Shown in pieces: positions 56,965 to 64,000 of a stretch of DNA of 64,000 nt; the first letter of the stretch is position 1; the number at the start of each line of letters is the position of its first letter. A program made the translations under genes and the position numbers. The notes below the pieces were generated by a model. The model saw only the letters and a program-made list of their open reading frames with translations. It searched no databases and was not told the DNA's origin. Source of the stretch: Thiocapsa imhoffii (GTDB taxonomy: Bacteria > Pseudomonadota > Gammaproteobacteria > Chromatiales > Chromatiaceae); contig NZ_NRSD01000009.1 in the NCBI RefSeq assembly GCF_016583985.1, forward strand, positions 62,001-126,000, given 5' to 3'.

Positions 56965-57741
56965 TCACCGTGAGCGTCGTGAGGGTGTTCGCCGGCTCGA
57001 GACCACAAACTGCGGCAGTTTAGACAGATTTTTCCAGGCGAGTGCGAGGACGCCGCCAACCGCATTGGCGCGAAGGATCCGATAATCCTCCCAAGATTTT
57101 TGCAGCAGATGTCTCAGCGACTGGTTGCTGACTCCTCCAACGCGCATCCGAACGAGCACCTCTGGCAGATAAACCACCCGCCCCGACAACCGCATCAGCA
57201 AGCGGAGCATGAGATCATAATCCCCGGCAATGCGATAACGCAGGTCGAACCCACCGATACGGTCGTAGAGCGAACGGCGCGCATAGAGGGTGGGATGTGG
57301 AGGTGCCCAACCCCAGCGCAAACGACTTCGCCGATACTCGCCGGCACGCCAATGGCGAATGACTCGATGGCTGTCCTCACGAGAGACATACACCAGGTCG
57401 CCGTAGACGGCTTCGACGTTCGGATCGGAAAAGGCCGCCGCGACAGATGCCAGGGTATCCGGACCGGCGAACACATCATCGCCATGAAGAAAACCGATCA
57501 CCTCCCCGCTTGCCCGGGCGATTCCCTTGTTCAACCCGTCATAAATGCCCCGATCAGACTCGCTGACCAGCACCGCAAGCTGATCACGATGCGCCTGTAA
57601 GATCTCAAGGGTGCCATCTTGGCTGGCCGCGTCGATCACAATTTGTTCTCGATCCAGATGGGACTGGCTCGCGAACGAGGCCAAACAATCCCCTATCGTT
57701 GACGCACAACACCGGGTGGTCGTCACCACCGAGATCTTCAT
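56965..57741 (-). CDS. Glycosyltransferase family 2
   Basis: 258 residues beginning MKISVVTTTRCCASTIGDCLASFASQS. GT-A fold motifs include DAASQDGTLEI, GLNKGIARASGEVIGFLHGDD (with the DxD-like GDD) and PHPTLYARRSLYDRIGGFD. It adds one sugar to the repeat unit on the cytoplasmic face; donor unknown. An exact boundary to the next gene leaves a 36-bp gap. Confidence 0.93.
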   Translation of the reverse strand: MKISVVTTTRCCASTIGDCLASFASQSHLDREQIVIDAASQDGTLEILQAHRDQLAVLVSESDRGIYDGLNKGIARASGEVIGFLHGDDVFAGPDTLASVAAAFSDPNVEAVYGDLVYVSREDSHRVIRHWRAGEYRRSRLRWGWAPPHPTLYARRSLYDRIGGFDLRYRIAGDYDLMLRLLMRLSGRVVYLPEVLVRMRVGGVSNQSLRHLLQKSWEDYRILRANAVGGVLALAWKNLSKLPQFVVSSRRTPSRRSR

Positions 57742-57777
57742 CGTATCGATGCCATCCGCTGTGTTCCCAGGTCGTGA

Positions 57778-58647
57778 TCATTGATGCTTCGCCGATTCGT
57801 CAGGCACATGTGGGCGACCGCTCCGTATCGCCCCCGACGCCAATTCAAGCCTCTTCAGCACGATCATGTACTCGTAGATTGCCAGAAGCCGACAATAGGT
57901 CAGCCCGGCATGTCCGTCCAGAAATCCCAGACGGAGGAAATACATATAGAGAAAGCGCAATGACGGACGAAACGGGAGACGCATGGCTAGCGCCTTGAGC
58001 GCACGGCGCCGACGAGTGGGGTCCCGCGCCACGAGCCCTGACCAATCCAGGCCATCGCCGCGTTGCACCCACTGCAGCGACTCGCGTGCCTCATCACTCG
58101 CGTAGCGGTTGTGCTTGTCGAACCAATCGGTCAGACCTTTAGAGAAAGAGTTGTGCAGATAAGGTTCTGTCAGCGTGCCGATGCGCTCTGGTGCCAGATC
58201 CTCACGTTGCCCATGGCCGACCTGCTTGAATCGAAAGCGATCCCGATGCCCCAACCGGACCTGGTAGCTGGGATAGAGTCCGGAATAGCGCAGCCAGCGC
58301 CCCCTGAACATCATCTTCGAGGGCACGCGCCAAGCATCGAAACGCCCGTCGCCGACCGCTGCTTCCAACTCGACTCGCAGCGCGGGTGTCACGATCTCGT
58401 CCGCGTCGAGATGCAGGACCCATTCGTGTTGGAACGCGATCTGATCCAATGCGAAATTGCGCTGCCCGGCGAAGTTGTCGAAGACGCGCTGATAGACGCG
58501 CGCGCCTAGATGCTTCGCCGCCGCTACCGTTTCATCCTGGCTGAATGAATCGAGTACCACGATGTCGTTTGACCACTTCACAGCCTCTAGGCAGATCGGC
58601 AGATTGGCCTCCTCATTCAGCGTCAGCACCAAAACCGAGATCCCCAT
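57778..58647 (-). CDS. Glycosyltransferase family 2, WaaE-like
   Basis: 289 residues from ATG 58647 (MGISVLVLTLNEEANLPICL) with AAGG upstream. The motifs VLDSFSQDETVAAAK, GQRNFALDQI and VLHLDADEIVTPAL are typical of the WaaE/KdtX subgroup of GT2. It may act on the polymer or on a lipid-A core. The codons before the ATG are open but unlike the family. Confidence 0.93.
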   Translation of the reverse strand: MGISVLVLTLNEEANLPICLEAVKWSNDIVVLDSFSQDETVAAAKHLGARVYQRVFDNFAGQRNFALDQIAFQHEWVLHLDADEIVTPALRVELEAAVGDGRFDAWRVPSKMMFRGRWLRYSGLYPSYQVRLGHRDRFRFKQVGHGQREDLAPERIGTLTEPYLHNSFSKGLTDWFDKHNRYASDEARESLQWVQRGDGLDWSGLVARDPTRRRRALKALAMRLPFRPSLRFLYMYFLRLGFLDGHAGLTYCRLLAIYEYMIVLKRLELASGAIRSGRPHVPDESAKHQ

Positions 58648-58667
58648 CCCTAAGCCTTCTAAAGTAC

Positions 58668-59297
58668 TCACTGTGGATTGGAGTTGAGTCCCACTCGTGC
58701 CTCCCCACCCTGTTGCTGAGAACATGCTGGCTCAGAAACCGCACCCAACGTGGAGCTGAGCGTGCGTGACTTCACGTACCGAGCCGGATTTCCGGCCACG
58801 ATCGTCCATGCTGGCACATCCTTGACGACAACGGCTGCCGCTCCAACGATCGCCCCTTCACCAATCCGTCTGCCCGGACCGACGAAGGCGTCCGCGCAGA
58901 TCCAGGCCTCGGCCCCGATCGTGATCGGCAACCGCAGCAAGGGCAATGTGGGATCCCGATAATCATGGCTCCCCGCGCACAAATGGGCGCGATGCGAGAT
59001 TGTAGCTCGGTCGCCGATGTCGACCGGCCCCAGATTGTAGATAAGCGACCATTCGCCGATACTCGCGTCCGCACCCAAGGTTAGATTCCAAGGCAAATAG
59101 ATCCGCGCACTGGGATAGACATGGGCGTGCGGTCCGATCCGAGCGCCAAACAGACGCAGTAAGGTCGTGCGCCAAACGAATAGCGATCGAGGGCTGAGAC
59201 GAAAAAGCGGCTGCGCCAAAGACCAGAGCACACGTCCAACATATTCACGACGGCTGTATGGCCGCTGCTGTCGGCAAACGTCGACGGAGAGCGTCAT
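58668..59297 (-). CDS. WcaF-like sugar O-acetyltransferase
   Basis: 209 residues with left-handed beta-helix hexapeptides (ARIGPHAHVYPSARIYLPWNLTLGADASIGEW, DAFVGPGRRIGEGAIVGAAAVVVKDVP) and the catalytic histidine in CAGSHDYRDP. It resembles colanic acid WcaF acetyltransferases and probably decorates a repeat-unit sugar. It overlaps the upstream polymerase-like gene by ATGA. Confidence 0.92.
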   Translation of the reverse strand: MTLSVDVCRQQRPYSRREYVGRVLWSLAQPLFRLSPRSLFVWRTTLLRLFGARIGPHAHVYPSARIYLPWNLTLGADASIGEWSLIYNLGPVDIGDRATISHRAHLCAGSHDYRDPTLPLLRLPITIGAEAWICADAFVGPGRRIGEGAIVGAAAVVVKDVPAWTIVAGNPARYVKSRTLSSTLGAVSEPACSQQQGGEARVGLNSNPQ

Positions 59298-60721
59298 GAG
59301 CTTGAGCGCATTGATGGAATGCCTTCGGCCCGATTCGGCAGTCCTGGAGGATTCACCGCCCGGTTCAGCTCCTCACGTGCTGGCACCGAAACCCGAGCCA
59401 TGGCGAGCACTAACCCAACCGAGAGTCCCAGAAAGGTTGCCACGAAAGCATCCGCAAGGATCTGACCCGAGATAATCAATCCGCTTACGTTTGCGATGAA
59501 GAAGGCTAGAAGGCCTAGCGCGTAGCCAGCCACTGGGGATTGCGCGCGCAGGTGGGTTCGGGTCACCTGCCACGCTGAGCGTAAAATTGTAGCCAGCAGA
59601 AAGACCAAGGCGAGAAGACCCGGCACTCCCAGCTCGACCAAGACCCGACTCGGACCGCTTTCTTGCCATACTCGAGGTCGCGTCACCTGAAGTTGGTGCG
59701 ATCCAGGTGTCGCCACACCCATTCCACTTCCCAAAAACCCAGCCTGGCGATGCGTCGTAATCAACGACTCAAAGCCATGTTGCTGGAATTGGCTCTGGAC
59801 GTCCTGAGGGTTCTCTGTGTAGTAACGGATTTGTTCGGAGTCTTGGCCCATCCACACCTGCCCGATCCAAAGACTGGCTAGAGGAACGACAATGAGGCCA
59901 ATTCTTGTCAGGATTTTGCTTTGCCCCCCCGCCATCAGTTGGAGTGCCGTCATGGCAACGAAAAAGGCAGGGATCATGTAGACCATCTTGCGGCGCCCAC
60001 AAATCAATAATGGAAAGGCCGCAGTCGCGCCCAGCAACAACCAGATCCAACGTGTTGGGCCGCGCGCGGTCATCGCCAGCACGAAGGAGATCATCATAAC
60101 CGCAGCAGCATGCCAGCCCATAACGTCAGGGCTGCGATAAAAGCCAGCAATCATTTTGATGATGTACCCGGATCCATGACGAATCCAGTCCATATCGAGA
60201 GCTTCCGTACCGAGCAAGGGTGAGTCTGGCCATAAGTCAAAGTACTGCATCGGTCCGCCAATCAACATCACCGAGGTCACGATGCAATAGAAGCCGAGAA
60301 ATTGGCGTATAGACTTTGTATTTTTAGGGAAATGATAACCGACGACAATCATCATCAGGAGGGTGCCGTAGGAAAAAATGCCCAAGAGAGTGAGCATCCA
60401 ACTGCCTGGACCATAGGTCGCGGAGATCAAAACAGGTGGCACGCAAGCGAGAACGAAATAGGCCATTGCTCTGTCGATGGCAGGGAAATTTGTAGCCAGA
60501 TCCCGCCACCAAAAACGTCGGCTTCCAATTAGCGCGACGATCGTCGACAAGAGCACTGGTGTCGTGGCTAAAACCAAGTATCCGGCTGCGCCTGGCGCCA
60601 GCTTACGAACCGGATCCTGAAACGCCACGATCACCACAGCAACATACAATCCGTAACGCCAGCGACTCAAGGTCAGCACAGAGCCGGCGACCACCACAAA
60701 GAACAGGGCATATAGAGGCAT
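59294..60721 (-). CDS. Polysaccharide polymerase/ligase-like membrane protein
   Basis: 475 residues, about eleven hydrophobic segments and a Wzy_C-like periplasmic loop containing HRQAGFLGSGMGVATPGSHQLQV and ESGPSRVLVELGVPGLLALVF. Likely the Wzy polymerase of the cluster, although an O-antigen-ligase role is possible. Overlaps the acetyltransferase gene. Confidence 0.85.
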   Translation of the reverse strand: MPLYALFFVVVAGSVLTLSRWRYGLYVAVVIVAFQDPVRKLAPGAAGYLVLATTPVLLSTIVALIGSRRFWWRDLATNFPAIDRAMAYFVLACVPPVLISATYGPGSWMLTLLGIFSYGTLLMMIVVGYHFPKNTKSIRQFLGFYCIVTSVMLIGGPMQYFDLWPDSPLLGTEALDMDWIRHGSGYIIKMIAGFYRSPDVMGWHAAAVMMISFVLAMTARGPTRWIWLLLGATAAFPLLICGRRKMVYMIPAFFVAMTALQLMAGGQSKILTRIGLIVVPLASLWIGQVWMGQDSEQIRYYTENPQDVQSQFQQHGFESLITTHRQAGFLGSGMGVATPGSHQLQVTRPRVWQESGPSRVLVELGVPGLLALVFLLATILRSAWQVTRTHLRAQSPVAGYALGLLAFFIANVSGLIISGQILADAFVATFLGLSVGLVLAMARVSVPAREELNRAVNPPGLPNRAEGIPSMRSSS

Positions 60722-60726
60722 ATCGG

Positions 60727-61479
60727 CTAGCGATTCAAGGCTGAATCAGTCCGTAGCCGCAGCGTCTGACCGATCCATTCCTTGATCACGAAGGCCGCAT
60801 TTTTGAGCGCACCGGCGCTCGGAATCCAGGCACCCGCCCCGACGGGGACCGCGGCATGATCGGCAGCAGCCGGAAGCGCCTGCAGCCCTTGGGCCTCGAA
60901 GGCGTCCATCGCGCGGCGCATATGAAAGGCCGACGTCACGAGAAGCACGCGCTTGATGCCTTCCTCACGCAGCAATGCTGAAGAGAATTCGGCATTCTGC
61001 AGCGTCGTGCGGCTGCGCCCTTCCAGAACCATCGCTTCGAGCGGGACCCCCAACTCTGATAGGAAAATCTGCATCGCCCGTGCCTCCGAGGTTAGGGATA
61101 CCGCAGGGTCGCTGCCGCCGCTCAATATCAGCATCGGTGCCTTGCCGGCCCGGAATAGACGTGCGGCTTGCCAAAGACGGTCGGACGAATCGGTGAGGGT
61201 GGGAAAGGGACGTTGGGCATCTGGCGGACCGATGGCCCCACCCAAGACCACAATCGCGTCCGCGGATGGCAGCCGATCTAGCGGCACCGCCGGAAACTCG
61301 GCTTCCAAGGCTGCTCGGGCGGACCCGCTCACGATCGGCAGCGACCATAGCGTCAACCAGATCCAACCGATCAGCCCCGCCACCAACGCCACGCGTCGGC
61401 GCCCCATGGTGAGCAACAGCAACGCTAGCACCCACAGCGCCAAGGCATGCAGCAATGGAGACAGCCAGACCAGCGTCAT
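60727..61479 (-). CDS. YdcF/ElyC-type DUF218 membrane protein
   Basis: 250 residues from ATG 61479 with a GGAG site, inside the end of the GT4 spacing. Two N-terminal helices (LLHALALWVLALLLLTM; VALVAGLIGWIWLTLWSLP) precede the DUF218 domain: ADAIVVLGGAI, LILSGGSDPAVS, LEGRSRTTLQNAEFS and VLLVTSAFHMRRAM. ElyC relatives influence peptidoglycan or polymer lipid-carrier use. Its task here is inferred only. Confidence 0.9.
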   Translation of the reverse strand: MTLVWLSPLLHALALWVLALLLLTMGRRRVALVAGLIGWIWLTLWSLPIVSGSARAALEAEFPAVPLDRLPSADAIVVLGGAIGPPDAQRPFPTLTDSSDRLWQAARLFRAGKAPMLILSGGSDPAVSLTSEARAMQIFLSELGVPLEAMVLEGRSRTTLQNAEFSSALLREEGIKRVLLVTSAFHMRRAMDAFEAQGLQALPAAADHAAVPVGAGAWIPSAGALKNAAFVIKEWIGQTLRLRTDSALNR

Positions 61480-61498
61480 CGCTCCACACCGAAGTCGT

Positions 61499-62638
61499 TT
61501 ATTGCCTGGCACCAAGCCAACGAAGCGCCGTCAACGTTCCTCCCGTCACCCGCTCATAACTGAAACCCTCGCAAACACGCCGCGCAGCCGTCTGTCCCAT
61601 CGCATGCGCCCGCTTGGGATCCTCGGCCATCTGACGCATGCACCGACCCAACCCCTCCACGTCGCCGCAGCTGAACGTCCAACCTGTCTCGCCTGCAACA
61701 ATCAAGTCAGGATGACACCCTACTTGATCGCTGACGATCGCGGGCATCCCGGAGGCCATCGCCTCATTCACCACCAAGCCCCAGGTCTCTCCATGATCCG
61801 AGGGCAGAAGCAGACAGTCCGCATCACGATAAGCCTGCCCGATCAGCGTCTGGTTCAGGAATCCGCTGAAGCGTACAGGTAAGCGTTCCGACGCGGCAAA
61901 GGACTCACACTCCCCACGCAGTTCACCGTCGCCGGCCACCACCAACTCCACGCCCAAGTCGGGCGCCTGCGCGCGCAGCCATGCCAGCGCCCTCATCACA
62001 TCCATTGGCCGCTTCTTTGGAATCAGCTTGCCGCTGAACAGGAAGCGAAACGGCGGATCCGTTCGCGCCCGGCGCCCTTCAAAGGCAAACCGCGCGTTCT
62101 CCACACAATACGGGGCATCGAAGATCCGGTCCGACGGCACCCCGTTGGCCGAATAGAAAGCCCGGTTCTGGCTGCCGATGGCGAGAAAGGCCGCATACTG
62201 GCTCAAAAGCACGCGGTGCACACCGCGCTTCCAAGCCGCCCGCGGCCGGATCGCATTCGACTCTCCGCGCACGAGACAAGGCACTGCATTCAACCGGCAA
62301 GCCGCCAGCAGCTGCAGGCAGCTCTTGGCCACCCAGCCATTGACGATGAAAGCGTCCCAAGACTCCTTGCGCAGGATGCGAAAGATCTCCGGCGTATCGC
62401 AGCCATCAAAGGTCGTCACGTCGGGCGCAGCGGCGCGATTCTCCAGCACCCGATACCGGTAACCGTCCAGCAGTGGCACGTCCCACTCGAAAGCGACCCC
62501 GAAGCCGCTCCCCTGCTGTGCCGCGTCTGGTAGCATGCAGTACAGCACCTCCAGATCGATACCCGGCTGCTGTGCCAATAGGCGGAACCAAGGCACTTGG
62601 TATTGAATGGGATGGGTGGTGAGAATGCCTAAGCGCAT
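61499..62638 (-). CDS. Glycosyltransferase family 4
   Basis: 379 residues. GT-B fold with N-terminal MRLGILTTHPIQYQVPWFRLLAQ, and C-terminal donor-binding region FRFLFSGKLIPKKRPMDVMRAL followed by the E-x7-E-type segment DCLLLPSDHGETWGLVVNEAMASGMPAIVSD. Retaining transferase acting on nucleotide sugars; substrate unknown. Confidence 0.94.
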   Translation of the reverse strand: MRLGILTTHPIQYQVPWFRLLAQQPGIDLEVLYCMLPDAAQQGSGFGVAFEWDVPLLDGYRYRVLENRAAAPDVTTFDGCDTPEIFRILRKESWDAFIVNGWVAKSCLQLLAACRLNAVPCLVRGESNAIRPRAAWKRGVHRVLLSQYAAFLAIGSQNRAFYSANGVPSDRIFDAPYCVENARFAFEGRRARTDPPFRFLFSGKLIPKKRPMDVMRALAWLRAQAPDLGVELVVAGDGELRGECESFAASERLPVRFSGFLNQTLIGQAYRDADCLLLPSDHGETWGLVVNEAMASGMPAIVSDQVGCHPDLIVAGETGWTFSCGDVEGLGRCMRQMAEDPKRAHAMGQTAARRVCEGFSYERVTGGTLTALRWLGARQ

Positions 62639-62955
62639 GGAAAATAGAAGATGAGGTCTTTATCTAGCGTACGCCCGAAATCGACTGGAAAACGGTTTTT
62701 GATGTCATGTGACAGCGATCGCGACCTCGCCACGGACAAATCATGTGAATCGGTGACCAGTCCGTCCGCCTCTCGAACCGCCGGGCAGTCGTCGTCTGAA
62801 CACTCGGTGGGCGAGTTGAGGAATGCTAGTGGCATAGATGCTGGAACCGAGTTCAGCGAGCTTAGCACGTAACCCTCATCAACATCCTGCTGCGTGGCGG
62901 CCATTCCGACCGTTATGCTTGTATATTTTTGCCAATCAGCCGGCAAGCGCCTCAT
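62629..62955 (-). CDS. Hypothetical protein, doubtful
   Basis: A 108-residue frame from ATG 62955 (MRRLPADWQKYTSITVGM), with a GAGG element nine bases upstream, fills the gap between the acyltransferase and GT4 genes and overlaps the latter by 10 bp. Composition is not strongly protein-like, and no family is recognised. It may simply be non-coding, lower-GC spacer holding a promoter. Confidence 0.3.
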   Translation of the reverse strand: MRRLPADWQKYTSITVGMAATQQDVDEGYVLSSLNSVPASMPLAFLNSPTECSDDDCPAVREADGLVTDSHDLSVARSRSLSHDIKNRFPVDFGRTLDKDLIFYFPCA

Positions 62956-62997
62956 ATGATTCGCCTCGGTTCTTTGACCAACAGACCCGAGTCCCAA

Positions 62998-64000
62998 TCA
63001 GCGTTCGACGCAATGTGTCCCCTGAGACTCGGCGGATGCTGTTTCAGTTCGCGAACGAAGCCCTGGCCTCCACACCATGAAAGGCCGCTCGACCAAGATG
63101 AAAAGCAACGCCCCCACAAGCAGCACCACTGGCAGCACTACCAGCGACATCAGCACCAGGTTGAACCACAGTGGCTGCGATGCGAGCATCCACGGTAACG
63201 CCAGACGACCCACAGCGGAGATCACGTAGAAGTGATAGAGGTATAGCGTGTAGCACATGCCGCCGATCAGATAGACGGGCGCCACTGAGAGCACGCGTGA
63301 GGACCAACGCCCCCGCAGGCTGCCGAGCAGGATCAATAGCACCCAGGCCGGCATCAGTCCGGCGGCCCAAGCGGCGCCAGACAAACCAGACCCCAGCAGA
63401 GCCACACCCAATAGGGTCAGGCTGTCTCCAGTCAGTCCGAGGACGGGGCGTTGTTCCCAGCGGTTTACGAACACGTCCGCGGCCAGGATACCCGCTGCGA
63501 AAAATCCACTGTAGCGCAGTAGGGTGAGTCCGAAGAAAGAGTGTGCGACCACGGGCGCCTGATGGGCCCAGCCACCCAGCAGCACAAGCGACGCTAGCGC
63601 AAGCCGCCGTGGCAGCGTACCGACCAGACCAAGCGCCGCTAGCAGCAGCGGCGCAAGCACATAGAATTGGAATTCCACCTCCAGCGACCAGGCCACGAAA
63701 TTGATGGTACTAGCCCCGCCGAACACGAAATGGTGGATGTAGAGCGCGCTGGCCACCAGGTGCGGAAACAGTTCCAACGCATCCATGCCGAGTACCAGCA
63801 CCAGCAGGGTATAGATCAGCAACAAATTGACCAGGTACGGCGGTTCCAGTCGCGTCAGTCGTCTCGCAAAGTAATGCCCAATGCGTGGCACCGTACCGGC
63901 TAGGAACGGCCGGGAGATAATGAAACCGCTCAGGGCGAAGAACAGCGGTACCCCGATATGGCCGTGTGCCAATAGGTCCGATAGCCAGTCCGACTCGCCC
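62998..64000 (-). CDS. Acyltransferase 3 family (OafA-like), 5' end cut by window edge
   Basis: The visible 333 codons begin inside the protein (WLSDLLAHGHIGVPLFFALSGFIISRPF) and continue with about nine more helices typical of membrane acyltransferases (FFALSGFIISR, NFVAWSLEVEFQFYVLAPLLL, GGMCYTLYLYHFYV). The N-terminal helix with the conserved catalytic histidine lies beyond the right edge. It probably acylates a surface polysaccharide. Confidence 0.93.
   Translation of the reverse strand, partial: GESDWLSDLLAHGHIGVPLFFALSGFIISRPFLAGTVPRIGHYFARRLTRLEPPYLVNLLLIYTLLVLVLGMDALELFPHLVASALYIHHFVFGGASTINFVAWSLEVEFQFYVLAPLLLAALGLVGTLPRRLALASLVLLGGWAHQAPVVAHSFFGLTLLRYSGFFAAGILAADVFVNRWEQRPVLGLTGDSLTLLGVALLGSGLSGAAWAAGLMPAWVLLILLGSLRGRWSSRVLSVAPVYLIGGMCYTLYLYHFYVISAVGRLALPWMLASQPLWFNLVLMSLVVLPVVLLVGALLFILVERPFMVWRPGLRSRTETASAESQGTHCVER

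Overview
The window is a high-GC bacterial chromosome segment built around the replication-initiation region. The block gyrB-recF-dnaN-dnaA (minus strand) diverging from rpmH-rnpA-yidD-yidC-mnmE (plus strand) is the classic proteobacterial origin neighbourhood. The protein sequences and the accompanying genes (gmhA/DiaA-type isomerase, YgiQ-type radical SAM protein, rpmB-rpmG, Bat/MoxR operon, pgl, glgP) fit a gammaproteobacterium. A member of the Chromatiales is a reasonable guess, but no photosynthesis or sulfur gene is present to confirm it.

Layout. 1-11.4 kb: origin region. Three parS-like ParB sites lie in and just beyond recF, one of them at the centre of a 58-bp perfect palindrome, and the dnaA-dnaN gap carries DnaA-box-like sequences next to an AT-rich tract. 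11.4-22.2 kb: a YgiQ-type radical SAM protein, a BPSS1780-type membrane protein with an added zinc ribbon, a SEC-C/TPR-like protein and, divergent from it, a 1636-residue DUF4062-STAND NTPase-transmembrane-WD40 protein. The last is the best candidate here for a conflict or signalling system. 22.2-23.4 kb: a Sel1 protein and rpmB-rpmG with a terminator. 23.5-31.4 kb: a tightly overlapping MoxR-DUF58-DUF4381-BatA-BatB-BatC-BatD operon. 31.4-36.7 kb: an 870-bp gap, 6-phosphogluconolactonase, a response regulator and glycogen phosphorylase. 37-39.7 kb: small accessory genes, including a PIN-domain protein, an exported protein, and a DUF6516/HVO_A0114-like toxin-antitoxin candidate. 39.8-44.8 kb: a solute-symporter/histidine-kinase hybrid, its single-domain response regulator and a CBS-DUF294 protein. 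45.0-64.0 kb: an exopolysaccharide locus running off the right edge.

How the genes work together. The polysaccharide locus has an initiating sugar-phosphate transferase, a PHP-type tyrosine phosphatase that probably opposes a Wzc-like tyrosine kinase with a tyrosine-rich tail, a Wza-like outer-membrane export lipoprotein, two polymerase/ligase-like membrane proteins, three glycosyltransferases, two acyltransferases and several envelope proteins of unknown function (SPOR-like, FecR-like, TPR). The MoxR/Bat operon has two VWA proteins, a TPR protein and a BatD protein in one translationally coupled unit. All functional statements come from reading the sequence; no database search was run.
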